From assembly GCF_041260155.1 (NCBI RefSeq), contig NC_091942.1, positions 10,495,001-10,559,000 on the forward strand: 64,000 nucleotides of DNA, in the 5' to 3' direction. Under the pieces are notes generated by a model. That model did no database searches and was not told where the DNA came from. It worked only from the letters and a program-made list of their open reading frames with translations. How positions within the stretch are numbered: the first letter of the stretch is position 1; every line of letters begins with the position of its first letter. The position numbers and the translations under genes are program-made. Source of the stretch: Ptychodera flava (lineage: Eukaryota; Hemichordata; Enteropneusta; Ptychoderidae). Below, piece after piece: positions 24,209 through 39,200 of this stretch.

Positions 24209-27200
24209 ATGAACCAGATTGACATACGGACCGAAAGGGGGGAGTATGTAGGGGGAGAAACGGTCTACGGGTAAGTATACCTGAGAAACATGTCACAGGG
24301 AATTACATCGCAAAAGTTCACCACGAGTTTGAAAATATTGGAGATCACTTCGGCTACAGTGAATAGTTTGGTATTGCTGCAGTTCCGTTGCCCACAACTT
24401 TACCCTGTGAATTTTTGTGTTTTAGGAACAGGTTGGTCCCGCCTTTCGTCATCACACTTAATCATCAGGGAAACTTTGTGGGTAACAGAAGCACAGCAAG
24501 ATGAGATCGTGGGGTAGGAAGAGAACGCCTTCTCCCTTCCTTCCTGTCTTCATGATGATTCTAGGCCAGGCCAGGTCAACTCACTTTGATCTCTCTTGCA
24601 CGGAGGGATCATGAGTTCACCAAACTACCCATCACTCCAGAGTATTTTTTTTAGCTCTGTCAGTCAACAGTGTTGAGAGCAGTTATAGGTGATATCTGTT
24701 AATGTCTGCTCAGTGTCCTTTTTCTGTTATCCAATGTCCATAAATTTAAATTTGGACATTTGAATTTTCAGCACATCACAGAAGTGGTATCGCCACAAAA
24801 TGATGATGTCATACCTGCCATAGACAAAGCACAGTAGTCCATAATGGCAGTACTAACTGCAATGTCATTGTGAGTACCACTTCTGTAATGGTGCCAAAAA
24901 TTTCCTCTCAAAACCCACCAAGAGTGTCTTTTGTTGCATTTGATACATACATTTTGTTTGATGACGTGATTAAGATATTCTTAATTTAAAATAACATGTG
25001 CAATTTTAAATAATTGAGAATTTTTTTCAGTTTTCTCTGAAAGTCTTCTCAGGGACTGATTTCAAATTTACTACTTCTGCTTTTTGAAGGTTGAAAATTT
25101 TTTGCATTTATTGATGTTCGAAATGATTACACGTAGTGTGCTGAATCGAAAAATTTAATTTTTAAATGATTTATCCTAAAGAAGAACTGATTCATGCATG
25201 AATGTAGTATTTGAAGACTGTACTCCCTTGTTAAGGTAGTATGCGCCTCGAAAGTGAAAGACTTAAACTTTTGCTCAAACTTTCCTCAAAGAATCTTTCA
25301 ACCATTGTCTTTCAAAATCAAGAATAAAAATCGGGGGTCACCGTGTAAATTTTGGTACTAGAGAAACAAATTACCAAATATTTACTGATATTTAAAATTC
25401 AAAATGGCCGCCATCCCTGTGTTAACTGTATGGAGAAGAATAAAAATTTTGAATTTCGAAAAACTCAGCCGGTGAAAAGTTTTCTACAGCCAGAGCTTTG
25501 AAATGAACACCCCACAAGTGGTATATCAGAAAAAAATTGTAAAAGTTTGAGAGTCCGAATATCTGTCCCTGAGGCGCATTCTACCTTAATCGATCTCCCA
25601 GTATTGTTTCATGAGAAGACCAAAAATAAAGTTAATATATGACCTTTATCACTTTTTTCTGTTGTCTATTTTTCTTCAGAGTTGTCTATCTAAGGATAAA
25701 TACAGCGACAGGTGCTGAATTTGTAGTGTTGAAATTCAAGGGCTACGAAAAATGTAGGTATCCTCAGTCCACAATTCATTTTCACCAGCATTGTCTCAGG
25801 GACGATGAGTCTTGCTATCATAATAACTGCAGTTTGATCAACAGAATGAGGGAGTGGTCTGATGTCAAATAAATCACTGTTCACTTTCAGATTTTATATG
25901 ATTTCAGGTTTTTCACTCATAATATTTGCAAGTAGGTGTTCAATTACCCTTACCAGCAGACATTCTTGTTTAAATTTAACCCTGTGACTGCTGATTCTGT
26001 CAAAAACCATTGTTTTAGCAGTGAAGTTTGCATTATGCACCACAAACCTGAGTTGAAAGGGTTAAACCAAAACCTTCCCCTGCCCTTTCATCTTGACAGA
26101 ATTTTCACAATAATGTTATATTTATTGGCTCAGGAGATTCCTACAAAATGGTATCGACTTAATTCTTTGGCAACATTTATGTGAAGTCCTACCTGCCATC
26201 CATCAGATATTTACTGTAATAGTTCAAACAGTAAATTCAACATGATTTAGATATTATAGATCTGTTATTTTCCAACTCCTAATATAACAGATTACAGTAC
26301 AGAGAAACAGCGCTTAGTTTGATATGTAAATCTATTCAAATGATTTAATAATCAAAAAACAACTATTACCTCTCTTTGGAACTGCCCTCATCTAATACCA
26401 CGAAATTATCTAACATTTTTTCCTATCACCTCCACATTGTCACAGGTGAATGCTTAAAGAACTTGGGTTCCTTCACGTCCTTCAGAGACATGCCAGAAAA
26501 AAAACATGTGCGAAAAGATGACAAGCGAGGATATGAGAATCTGTTGTTGGGGAAAAAGTTCTACTTTAACACAACAATAAAATTGTGGGAGGACAAAGGT
26601 ATGGCTTTGAGGCAGTTTGTTAATTATTGCTTATTAGTCCAAATCGAATTTTGTCGAATGTCTCTTTTGTACCTATGATATCTCAAAAAAGGTAAGAAAT
26701 GGAAATTCAAAACCACAAACAATTGTCAGTGTATTTTTGATATTGTAAAAAATGCACATCCATAGTTAGTCTACTAAGGGGGCATTAACCCTTGCCAATA
26801 GTTTGGCCTGAACCCATTGTTATCAATATCAAGTGTGGACCTGTTTACCAGGAAACTAATCTCAAATTAAACAGGCATTGTGGAAGAAATTTTAATGTGC
26901 AAGTCCAAGTCAAAATTGAGCATGCTTTCAGCTAAATTCAGTTTAGTAATTGTGAATTTACAAACTTGTAGAAGAAACTGATTTAATGTCAGACATGACT
27001 GATTGTATCACTCTAAAAATTATCAGAGCTAAAAATGTTTTGAGTTTTACCCTGTATGCTGATTTAATAGAAAGGGGTAAAAATGAAGTACCGGTATGCT
27101 TTGTCAAGAGATGATTTTAAACTTCATTCACTTTTAATTAATGTTTCATGCATTTTCAAGTATTTTTTCAATGTCTGTAAATCACAGTGTCTTGTTGTGT

Positions 27201-30200
27201 TCCTAAAATTGTGTGGCAGAATCCAGTATGTACTAGAATTCATTTGTCAATAGAACTTTCATACTGTACACACAGTTACATATTGTATTGTATTGTACAC
27301 CATCCATCATGGAAGCAAGGCTTATACATCGCATTACAATGTACTAGGGCGAAGAATAAATAAAATGTACAAACATAAGGGATGGGACCATTAGACCTTG
27401 GAGGGGGGGGGGTGGGGCACAATGAAATTGTGAAAAATTTTTTTTTACTATTGTAAATTTCTGAAATTTTTTTTTTCCAATTGAGATTAGCTGTGCAAAT
27501 TTTTTTTTTCAGAGTAAATTTTCAGATTTATAATTTTTTTTTCGTTCGTCGCTGTCTGAAGATAAAGAGGGCAAACATGTGGTGCCAAGCACCACAAGCG
27601 GCCACGCAAGCGGTCACTGGGAAGAGGTCAGGAGAGGGGTGTCCCCCTGCTGCTGTTGGAGCTTTTGAAAAATAGAGATTAAAATGGTGTTATTTGGTGG
27701 CACTTGGGGAGTATTTTTGCGGGGGGAGGGGTGTCTCCCTCCTGCCGTTGGAGCTTTTGAAAATAGAGATTAAAATGGTGTTATTTGGTGGCACTTGAGT
27801 ATTTTTGCCGGGGGAGGTCTGTGTGGAGCCGTTGTTTGAAAAATAGAGATTAAAATGGTGTTATTTGGTGGCACTTGGGGAGTATTTTTGCGGGGGGTGG
27901 GGGGGGGGGTGGTCAGGAGGGGGTTCCCCCTCCTGCAGTTGGAGCTTTTGAAAAATAGAGATAAAAATGGTGTTATTTGGTGGCACTTTGGGAGCATTTT
28001 TTTCGGATTACACATCTTCCTCTGAAACATGGTCTTCTTGCTCCTCAGTAGCTTCGTATAGTTTTGAAAATTGACTATTTTGGTTTCCTGGCTTCCTTTC
28101 TACTGCGTGGTGAAATGCCTACATTCACCCCACCAAACATCATGCATATCTCATGATTTACAATTGATTTTGACAACTGAGAAGCTAAAATAAGCTAAAT
28201 AATATAGTGAAATTTGCATATTTGTGTTTTTAGAGCAATTGTTGCCCTTTTTTGATCAAACATCTATTTCTCTGTAGCAGCATGTCCAAATTGATTGATG
28301 TGTATAGATGTGTTGAAATTTCAATATTTGTCTTTTTGGGCAATTTATGCCATTCATGGTCAAAAAATCTGTATTCTCTGAAAGGGCTTGTCCAATTTCT
28401 TTGAAATTTGCTACACAAAAACGATTAATCATGCAGATTTATTCAGTATTTGCTATCGAGAAACTTTCAAAGTTCAACCCTTTTATGTGTTTTTGTGTTG
28501 GGATTTGTTGGATAGATGGCATTCTACGTAGTGTATTGTTGAATGTTAAAACATGTGTTGCTGTTGTTATTTGAGGCTGTTTTTGAGAAAAAAGAATTGA
28601 AAATGCCTTTTTAAAAGCAAAATAATACATAATGACTTGATATGTTGTTTTATCATTATTGACGTGTTTCTACTTGTTCACCCATTCTTGCATTCATCAT
28701 TGTAATAAAATGCTGTGAAAAAAATGAAACTGATGTGGCCTGCATCTGTTTACCTTGATCTTAAAAGGCAAATACAACTTTCTGTCTTGACAACCATACC
28801 ATAGTTTCAATGTTTTACCTAGTGTACCTGCTTGGTTTGTACGCAGGAAACAAGTAGAAAACAGGCTCTATAATTTATAATTTTCAAGTGATCAGAATAC
28901 AAAAGTCCTGAAAGATAAGATAATCACAACTTCAATATAAAGATCATCACTCGTATAAGGGATACAGTCACTCTAAATGTATAAATTAAAATTAAAATGT
29001 GCCGGGAGGATGTATTAAAAATACAGAAAGTTGCTTACTGTCGGTAAAATCTAAAAAAAATTCAAAATTTTAAAGACTTTTGCAGATTTTTTTTTTACGC
29101 CTTTGTCTTCTTATTTATTTTTTTTTATTTTGCAAACTAGTTTGAAGATTTTTTTTTTCCTAACTTTCTGCTCTGAAAATTTTTTTTTTTCTGTTTTTGA
29201 CCACCCCCCCTCCCAAGATCTAATGGTCCGTCCCTAATGAAAAATATGATTAAGAAAATCCCAAACATTGTCTATATACCTGATAAGTATATAACAGTAT
29301 CTACCACCAGTATATAAATGTTTGGTATGAGTGTCTGTGATTGTAGTGTGATATTTGTGTGATAATTTGATCTTCTTTGTCTGCTAGGACCCCTTCCAAG
29401 AGGACACTATGTTCTGCCGTTTCAATATCAACTCCCTCCAGACCTGCCAGGTATGGTAAATTGTCAATTATTACTGTTTTACTCTTGAGAATCATAGCTT
29501 TAATTAGTTTTGACAATTTCTTTCCGTCTAAGGAGTCCCTCCATCTTGAACTTGTCCATTCTGACCCTCCGCTTCAGCTGGTATAGTTACACTCACCACT
29601 CCCAGCTTAGTCTCTTTCCACAGTGCCTTTGTTTCCCCTCCAACTGCATCTCTTGTTTCAAACAGTTTACTGATCTTTGTTTTTTTAGTAATAGCCCTTT
29701 TTAATGCTTTTAAATCACAACTTATATTTTAATTCTGTGTTCAACTACTTCAGTTTTGGTTTATTTGCTCACTGTAGTTCCAGTTTTTATTAGTGTTGTA
29801 ATTTTCATTTGATTTCGATTCAATCCTCAGTTTACCGTTTAGTAGCTTTTTTAATCCCCACGGACACCGTCCGGGGGGACTTATAGGTTTGGTCATGTCC
29901 GTGCGTGCGTCCGTGCGTGCGTGCGTGCGTGCGTCCGTCCGTGCGTCCGTCCGTTCACGCAGATATCTCAGAGACGCCTGGAGCGATTTCGTTCAAACTT
30001 GGTACAAGGATAGTACCATACCTCATACAGATGCACGTGGATTTGTTTCACAATGCGATCAAATTTGGCCGTGGTAGAGGACTTTTTAGTTTTCACCTCC
30101 ATAGACTCCCATGTATAAGGCAGACCATAGACTCCCATGTATAGGCAGACCATAGACTCCCATGTATAAGGCAGACCATAGACTCCCATGTATAAGGCAG

Positions 30201-33200
30201 ACCATAGACTCCCATGTATAAGGCAGTCCATAGACTCCCATGTATAAGGCAGACCATAGACTCCCATGTATAAGGCAGTCCATAGACTCCCATGTATAAG
30301 GCAGTCCATAGACTCCCATGTATAAGGCAGTACATAGGCTCCCAAGATAAATAAAAATTTAGTTTCTCATCGTATTCATATTGCAAAAAGGATGCAGTGA
30401 CACAGTTTTTAGTCCCCACAGATAAAGTCCAGGGGGCTCATAGATTGGGTCATGTCAGTCCGTGAGTCCATCCGTTCACGCAGATATCTCAGACACTTTG
30501 ACAAAATGTCATGTGACCTTGGTGACCTTTGACCTCGAATATACATATTTGTCCATAACTCAGTAACCACAAGTGGTAAACCTTTCATATACGGTATGAT
30601 GGGACACCCTATGACGCCACATATTGTACCTCATTAATTATGTGCATATCTAATTTTGAGCGAGCCAATAGAGCTAGAGGTCTGATTTTTGGTATATATG
30701 GATAACTTAGCAATACAATTTTTTTGACAAAATGTCACGTGACCTTGGTGACCTTTAACCTCAAATATACATATTTGTCCATAACTCAGTAACCACAAGT
30801 GCTACACTCTTCATATTTGGTATGATGGGACACCTTATGACGCCACATATTGTACCTCATTAATTATGCACATATGTAATTTTGAGCGAGCCAAAAGAGC
30901 TAGAGGTCTGATTTTTGGTATATAGGGATAACTTAGCAATACAATTTTTTTGACAAAATGTCACGTGACCTCGGTGACCTTTGACCCCAAATATACACAT
31001 TTGTCCATAACTCAGGAACCACAAGTGCTACACCCTTCATAATTGGTATGATGGGACACCTTATGACGCCACATATTGTACCTCATCATTATGTGCATAT
31101 CTAATTTTGAGTGAGCCAATAGAGCTAGAGGTCTGATTTTTGGTATATAGGGATAACTTAGCAATACAATTTTTTTGACAAAATGTCACGTGACCTTGGT
31201 GACCTTGACCTCAAATATACATATTTGTCCATAACTCAGTAACCACAAGTGCTACACCCTTCATATATGGTATGATGGGACAGCTTATGACGCCACATAT
31301 TGTTCCTCATTAATTATGTGCATATCTAATTTTGAGCGAGCCAATAGAGCTAGAGGTCTGATTTTTGGTATGTAGGGATAACTTAGCAATACAATTTTTT
31401 TGACAAAATGTCACGTGACCTCGGTGACCTTTGACCCCAAATATACACATTTGTCCATAACTCAGGAACCACAAGTGCTACACCCTTCATAATTGGTATG
31501 ATGGGACACCTTATGACGCCACATATTGTACCTCATTCATTATGTGCATATCTAATTTTGAACAAGCCAATAGAGGTAAATGTATGATTTTTAGTATATA
31601 GGGATAGACTATAGGATAGAAATTTTTTGACAAAATGTCATGTGACCTCGATAACCTTTTACCTAAAATACACGATTATGTCAATAAATAAGTAACCACA
31701 AGTGCTATGTCCTTTATATTTAGTAGGATGGGAGACCTTATGACAACACATGCTTTACCTCGTTAATTATGCCCATATATAATTGTGGGCAAGCCAATAG
31801 AGCTAGAGGTCTGAATTTTGGCATATATGGATTAATTAGCAATACAATGTTTTTTTCAAAATGTCACGTGACCTTGATGACCTTTGACCTTGAATATGCA
31901 TATATATGCATAACTCAGTAATCACAAGTTCTTTACGCTTCAATTTTGATAGGATAATAGACCTTAAGATGTCACATCTTGTACCTCATTTATTATGCAC
32001 ATATGTATTTCTTGCTGGCCAATACAGCTAGAGGTTTGATCTTTTTTCCCGATTTAGAACCATAACTTAGACATGCCTCTTGTTTCAAATTGGGAACAAT
32101 GACATAGACCTATGTGTCCATAGATCTGAACATATACACTTTAGTGATACTTCTTAATGACCTCATTTCCCTGCCCCCTCAAGACTAATACTCCTATTAC
32201 AAGTGGGGACTATGTCATTGTCAATGACTTGTTATTTTTTATTTTGTATATGCTTTATCAGTCCGATTTTAACTTTTGTATGTGCTCACTTTTGTTTGTC
32301 ATCTTTTACCCTGACGAGGGCAACTTGTATTTTGCCGAAATGTCGGTATATTTCAAATAAAAATCATAAGAAGACAAAGAGTACTGGTTGAACTGCCTCC
32401 TTTATACACTTATCTTTAATTAAAGGGACAAAGTCAGCCATTTTTCATGAATTTTGTTGATACGAAACACTACTTATATTGTTTGACATGTTGAAAGATA
32501 CTGAATGAATGGGTGACCATGCATATATTCGACCCGGTTTTAGACAAATTAAATGAAACCATGGCGAAAATGAATTAATGGACATGACCATTAATTCATT
32601 TTATTCCACAACATATTTGTCCATGTTTATCTACAGTGTTCTCCACAGACTGTTTACTGCAGGGAAAAAAATATGGTGCCAAATTAACATAACACTTCCT
32701 TATTTGCATATTCTTTTGTTAAAATACTTTCTTTTATATGGGAATGAATTGATTGCTTGTAGATACAGGGGAGAGCCTGGCCTTCAAAATCCTCTGTTGG
32801 AAAATTTTTTCATTGTTTATTTGCCAGTAGGATGGATCATTTTCTGATCTGTAGATGGTCTGTAGAAATTGGACCATTGTTTTATTTTGGTTGTTTATTG
32901 TGAGATCATATTGCAGTCATAGTCATGTTACCATGCTAGATTCTGCATTTGCAAATTTTAATTACCAGACCTTGATCTTGACACCCATAGGCTGTTATGA
33001 CTCTATAATTCAACAATTCAAGGGAGGTGGAAGTGATTATATTTTTAGTTTCAACTGTCATCCATTGTGGAGCAGAAGTGAATCAGTCAGTTTTACGATG
33101 TCTTAGCTTCACCAACAGTCAGTATTACTATCGTTGCTTTCACATCAGTATTTGGTTTCCTGTTTCATAGTGGAAGTTTATACGTTTACACCAAGTGCAT

Positions 33201-36200
33201 TTAATGCCAGTGGCTTACAGTTCATATACAGTGTAGGGGTATGTTTTATTTGAGCGGTTGTGACAAAAGTTTGTGGACTGATGTGCCTTTACTTTCAAAT
33301 TTGGGTAAATTTCATATGATGTCCCATACATGATAAGGTTACATGTAACCAGGAAATGCCATGCTGCTAGCAGAGTAGCCTTGTATTGTCTACAAAATAT
33401 GTCAGAACACTTTTACTGGATGAACCATTACTGGTACATCTTAAGAGGTCAGCCAAAGAATGGGGAAAAAAATCCTGCATGGTTGAAATTGTTTCAGATT
33501 TTTTCGCCATCATTTCTGCATCTATGAAAAAGTCACTGGATGATAAGTAGTTTGAAAAAAAAATGGTGTGAAATTCTAGGGATAAGTTTGCACACATTGA
33601 TTATTCCAAACAAAAGGAGGTCAAATCTTTGTAGGTATTTCCTCATTCTTTTTGCAGCCACTGGTAAAATCTAGTGATGCATGCCTAAATCATTGTGCTA
33701 GGTGTCCTTCAATGAGCACATATCTATCATCTTTGCTTTCTGTTTGTTGACAGGAAACTATGCAAATGAGGGTTATGGCTACAAGAACTGGAAGGGAATA
33801 GTGAAATACAAAGTGAAAGCATTCGTTGCCGAGCTGGATGAACCGCTCAAGCACACCCAACCCCTCATCATTCGGCCGTTCAGAAATGCCAAGGTTTCGC
33901 CAGTTCCGCAGTCAGTGACCGGAGCCGTCCGAAAGTGTTTTTGCTATTCAGGGGGAGAAGTCATGGTGGAAATCAAGTAAGCAATTTGAATTCCCAAAAC
34001 GTCAAGAAAAATATTGATGGTTGCTTCTTGTTGTGCCAAATTAACACTTTGAGTGCTGTAATTTTTTCCCGCCAAAATTTTAGTGCTACATTTCACAAAT
34101 TTTTATGTAATTTTTTTGATAATGTTACACCAAATGGACATCACATTTCATTGGCTAGAGTGTTTAAAATTTGAAAGAAAAACTGACAGGAGTATATTTT
34201 ATATAGGTGACAAAAATTGATCTTGGCACTCAAAGGGTTAAGTCGAGAATCTCTCCGGTGTTTTGATATGTCAAGTGAGTTTTTCGAAGTCAGAGAAATT
34301 CTAGACTATGCCTTATTCTTCAAGGTGGAAAAGAATGAATTTTCTGAGAAAGTGAGATTGCGTAATTTCAAGGTCTTTCTAGTGATAATTAAATTGGAAA
34401 TGAGAGAAGAAAGAATATAAAATAAAAGAATGAACCCCATCGTTATATTCTAGACTACAAAACAGAAAACTGAAATAGTTTCATGCAGCAACAAGGTAAA
34501 GTTTTGCTGTTACGTAAGCTTAAGAAGAAATTTTCGCAATCAGCACCAACATTTTTTTCTCTGAAAACCTTGTCGATAATCTCACCATCTTTCATCTGTC
34601 AGTTTATCTAATCAAGTTTGAGTTGATAGGTAGCCTCAGACATGTCAACATTTTTTTCCTTGAAGACTTCAAAAGTTTGAATTCATATGTTTGAAAATGT
34701 CTTGTTGCTTTTTCAAAGACATTTAGGTTGTTCGATTGTTGAAATCTCGTTTTGTTTCTTTCTTGATGAAACTAAGATTATACATTTGTATCTCCGCTGT
34801 GTTCAAATAAGAATGATACGCGTCCATTTACAATGTAGGAAATTTGTTGACAATAGCAACCACACATTGCGGCAGATGACTTTGAATTCTTGCCTTATGG
34901 AGCAAAATCATTCTGATGAAAACCAGATGTAGAGATGGCACATTAATACCTTTGTTTGTCCTTTGACGTTTTCATTAGCTGCTAGTCACCTCAGTTCATC
35001 TGACCCAATGCCACAGAATATCACTTTCAAATCCCATGCATCAGACAGAACAGCCAATCAATCAAAAAGAGGTTTACAACTGCCACTTGTTATGGGTTGC
35101 AGCATTGTATTTAAAAACGCAACCTGATTGGCTCCTGCAGAGCACAAGGTTTTGAATGATCTTCTATGACAGTTGTTCAGATGTAGTTAGGCGACTAGCA
35201 GCTAATGAGAATGGCAAAGTGCAAGCAAAGGTGGAACGCTGCCATCTGAACAATGTACATCTGAATTTAATCAGATTAGAGCAAATAAGAACCTGCCATG
35301 ATAAATATCCTTTACATGCTGCATATCCTGTTTACGTCATCTCCCATCTCATCAAACTCAAAATCAGAAGTAATTTCCACCTGTCCATTGGGCAGGTAAC
35401 TAAATTTTCACCAGTCTGGCCAAAATTTACCACCTGGGACAGGCAAGCAGGCAGTTATTTTCTACTCTTCCCTCAGTGACAAACAATAATAGTAAATTTA
35501 CTGTATCACTGTGAAATGTTATATTTTCATAAGGAATAAAATAATGAAACTATTATTAAATATTTCTCCACATATAGACTGAACAAAGCTGTTTACACAG
35601 CTGGAGAAGTTGCAGTTTTGCAGATAGCAATATGCAACAATTCTCAAGAAGATATACATTCAATTAGAGTTCATGTGAGTACCTTTCTTCCTAGAATGCC
35701 GGTGTTTGTCAAACTTGCCCATTTACATTGTATATCGTAGCAAATATAATGTCATACAGTTTTCCCTGAATGGAAGTAAAGTATGGATTATGTCCACTTT
35801 ACAATTGAAGGAGGAATTCATTTTTGTTTCAGATGGATCATTTTCTCCTTTTAATGTCAGTAATAAAAACTTTATCTACAGTTGGGATTCTCCGTTATTA
35901 TAATTCTAACAAACAGTGCAAAGCAAAATGGGAAAGAACCCTAAAATCTTTGTCTGCTACTGTCAGAATTAGAAATGAACTAAAAAATGTTGAATTAAAT
36001 TGGGGGTTTCTTTTGAAAGAGGGTTTAGTGAGACGATTGAGATGCAAAAGATTATTTGTCAAAGGGAATTATGTAAGATTAAAACCCAGCCATTGAGAAC
36101 ACCGGATTTTAAATTTTCACTTCCCTACTGGCCTTGTTCTGAACTTTCAGCTCCAGAGGACTACAAAGCTACTCGGCTGGACAAATGCTATTGAATCAGA

Positions 36201-39200
36201 TGATGAAAACGATAACGACAGCGTCAATGGAACTGAGTACAGTGGGAAACCTGACCAGTGTGTCTACCCAGAAGCCTTTGTTACAGTGTGGGGAAAGAAC
36301 GTAGAAGGTATCCCTAAGTCAGAGGATAAAGATAAAGTGATTCACAACAAGTATGTTGCAATAAATGTTACTAGTAACTTTTACATGATTAGAGTGTAGA
36401 AACTATTATGATCAACATTTTAACAGACAGTTAAGGTAGAACGTGCCTCGGGGACAGATAGTCAGACTCTCAAATTTTTACGATTCTTTTTCTGATCTAC
36501 AACTTGTGGGGCTTCATTTTAAAGCTTTTACCATCTCAGTTTTTTGAAAGTGCAAAATTTAAGTTTCCCCCATAGAGTTAACACAGGAATGGCGGCCATT
36601 TTGTTTCGCTTGGTCCAAACTTTGCACTGATCCCCGATTTTTATTGTTGATTTGGTAAGAGAATGTTTGAAAGTTTCAATCAAGTTTCAATAAAGTCTTT
36701 CACCTTCGAGGCGCATACTACCTTAAATAAATTTAGTATTTAGTCATGTCAGTCAGGCATTGTGAGAAAAGTAATTGACACTCTCAATTCAAAGGAATTT
36801 TGCCTGTGAAGTCAAGGTTAACATCACAATGTAGTTTGTGAATTTTTGCCTCTCTCTGATTAACAGGCAGGTGAAAATTCCACTGTACGAGACTCTTGCA
36901 TCTCAAAATATGGTCATTCCAGTCCTGCCAACAACTCTGGGAACACTAGTAAGGGTATGTACGGTAGTCTGCTTTCCTTTAAAGGAAAGTTTTTCCATCG
37001 AACTCAAAGATCAAAATTTACAAGAAAATCTAGCTGGTGTTGGCTAGACCTGTCTCTCGGTAATAGTGACACTGAACACTCAAAAAGTGAAGGCTCTCAC
37101 TTAAGTATGAATATCTTATTCATATTTTTACCAATCTGTTATGAAAATGAAGATATTAATACAACCATACCAAGAAGGGAATGGTTTTGAAGGTTTAATG
37201 ATTTTCAATTTATTTTGCCTGTCAACATGCTGACAATGACATTGATGTGATATTTATCATTCTTACTATGGTGTTTCATTTTCTTGTCCACAGTGTGCAT
37301 ACTATGTCACAGTGGACGTTGATGTACCCTATTCTCCAGACATCAGCGTTGTAACTCCAATCGTTGCTATACAAGCTTCCGGCAATGAGCATGTGAGTAA
37401 CACCACTTCTTGTACCTGCCAGAAATTGATCAGCTATCAGCCATTTCTGTATCAGAGAATGTACAACAGTTTTGTTAATGTTTTGTTCGAGGACAGCAAA
37501 AAAATGTCCCTTCCAGAGTACGATGCTTGCTCTTTTCAATTCAGAGAACTGCATTAAGTCAAGTATTGTGCCTTATGAAAATGAAGGTTTTAAACTTTTG
37601 CTCATATACTACTCAAGGGAAGTATTCACAGTTCATTGTGAAGACTAAGAGTTTGGTATTACCATGGTAACTCAAACTAGCAAATTTTAGAAAATTCTTT
37701 GCTCACTCTGCAGGCAAGAAAATAATTTTTTTAATTGCTCAAATAACAAAGACAGTGAAATCCCGACTTTCTGAAAGGATTCAAAAATGAGGCTGCAAAA
37801 TGTTAATCAGCAAAGAAATATAAGATTTTGAGAATCAGAAAATCTAACCCAAAGATAGATTATGGCCAGTTGAATTGTCACTGTACAAAAATAATTTTGA
37901 AGATTTCTACAGCTGCAATATGTATTTTATTTATCCAGAAATTCCCCAAAGTTTAGACAAGATTCGCTTGTAAAAGCATGTGGATATACAAACATGTGTA
38001 TTACAAAAATATTAATTCATGGCGTTGAGGGGAGTGGTCTACCCTTATCACTATAATTGTGCAGATTGTCTATCTACCAATGTAATGGTTACACCATGGA
38101 AACTGTTTAAATGTATGATGCTCAATTATCAATTAGATTTTTTATTGCAGTGTTTGTTTGTTCCAAAACTTGTCAGCAGTTTAAACATTTCAGAACTTAT
38201 CTCAGCAATTTATTTTGTTCTGGGAAGTTCAGATTATTGTTTCATCATCAGATTTTCGCACTTCAAGACTCTTGTTTAAGGCAGGAATATCGCGTCAAAA
38301 GGGATGACTTGTGTTTCCAATGTGCAATATTTAATTATTCAAACTCACCATAATAACAGTTGCTGTTCACTGCCTCTGTTTGTGGTTTTGTCACCAACAG
38401 TGGGCCAACTGGAAGCCACCTGACTGGGTCGCACGGTGTCAAGTTCAACAACCTGCCAGTGAATGTTCTGTCAGACAGTCAATACTAGGTAAACAGATCA
38501 AACACTTTGTATCTCATAGATCACCATCAGTTCATGGACATTTCTTTTGATTGTAAAGTATCGTCATCTGGCAAACTGTACCCAGGCCTAGTAGAGCCTA
38601 GTCAAGCCCAGCTGAACCTGATCGGAAACGTCAGTATATCTGTACAGTTGATTATAGAGGACCTAGGGTTTTCATATATTTCTATTCAATGCAGACAAAA
38701 TTTTGATCAACCTACCATGTTATATCAGCAAGCAAAATCAGACAAGTTTATGATATAATGACATTTATACATATAGTTTAAGTTATTTATTGATTGTTCG
38801 TAAGGGATCTGTGCCTGCAACTGTTCGTGAACATCCAAGTATATTGAACTACATTAAAAGACTCGTTTTCTCTGTGATTGACAAGATATTGTGATCGCTG
38901 CTCACTGTATCGCAAACACATTCGCGTTCTGGAAAAAATCTCCCACAGAACCGTTTGTTAGGTACTTTGATCTGAGCAATAAGTGTGTTTTCGAACGTCT
39001 TCCCAGTATGAGCTATTTCATGTGGAGGCACACACAGATAAGTATGAATAAAAAATCTGAGCAGCCTGAGAAGCATGGAATTCATGTCTGATTTTTGGTC
39101 ATCTTGTAGCACTCCCTATTTGCTCATGATCCCCTACCCCCTTTCAAAAATGCTGCAGCCAGGGAACACAACCAACAGTGCCAAACACCATACGCTGATA

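Noticed and set aside
26446-26485. Alternative acceptor for arrestin exon 3 (CACAG at 26445)
   Set aside because: It puts exon 3 out of phase with exon 2; the acceptor at 26485 restores the frame and has a better pyrimidine tract.
29968-30419. Several overlapping long open frames on the minus strand (repeating MGVYGLPYTWES-type peptides)
   Set aside because: They are all frames of one 26-bp minisatellite that happens to lack stop codons; there is no splice or start context.
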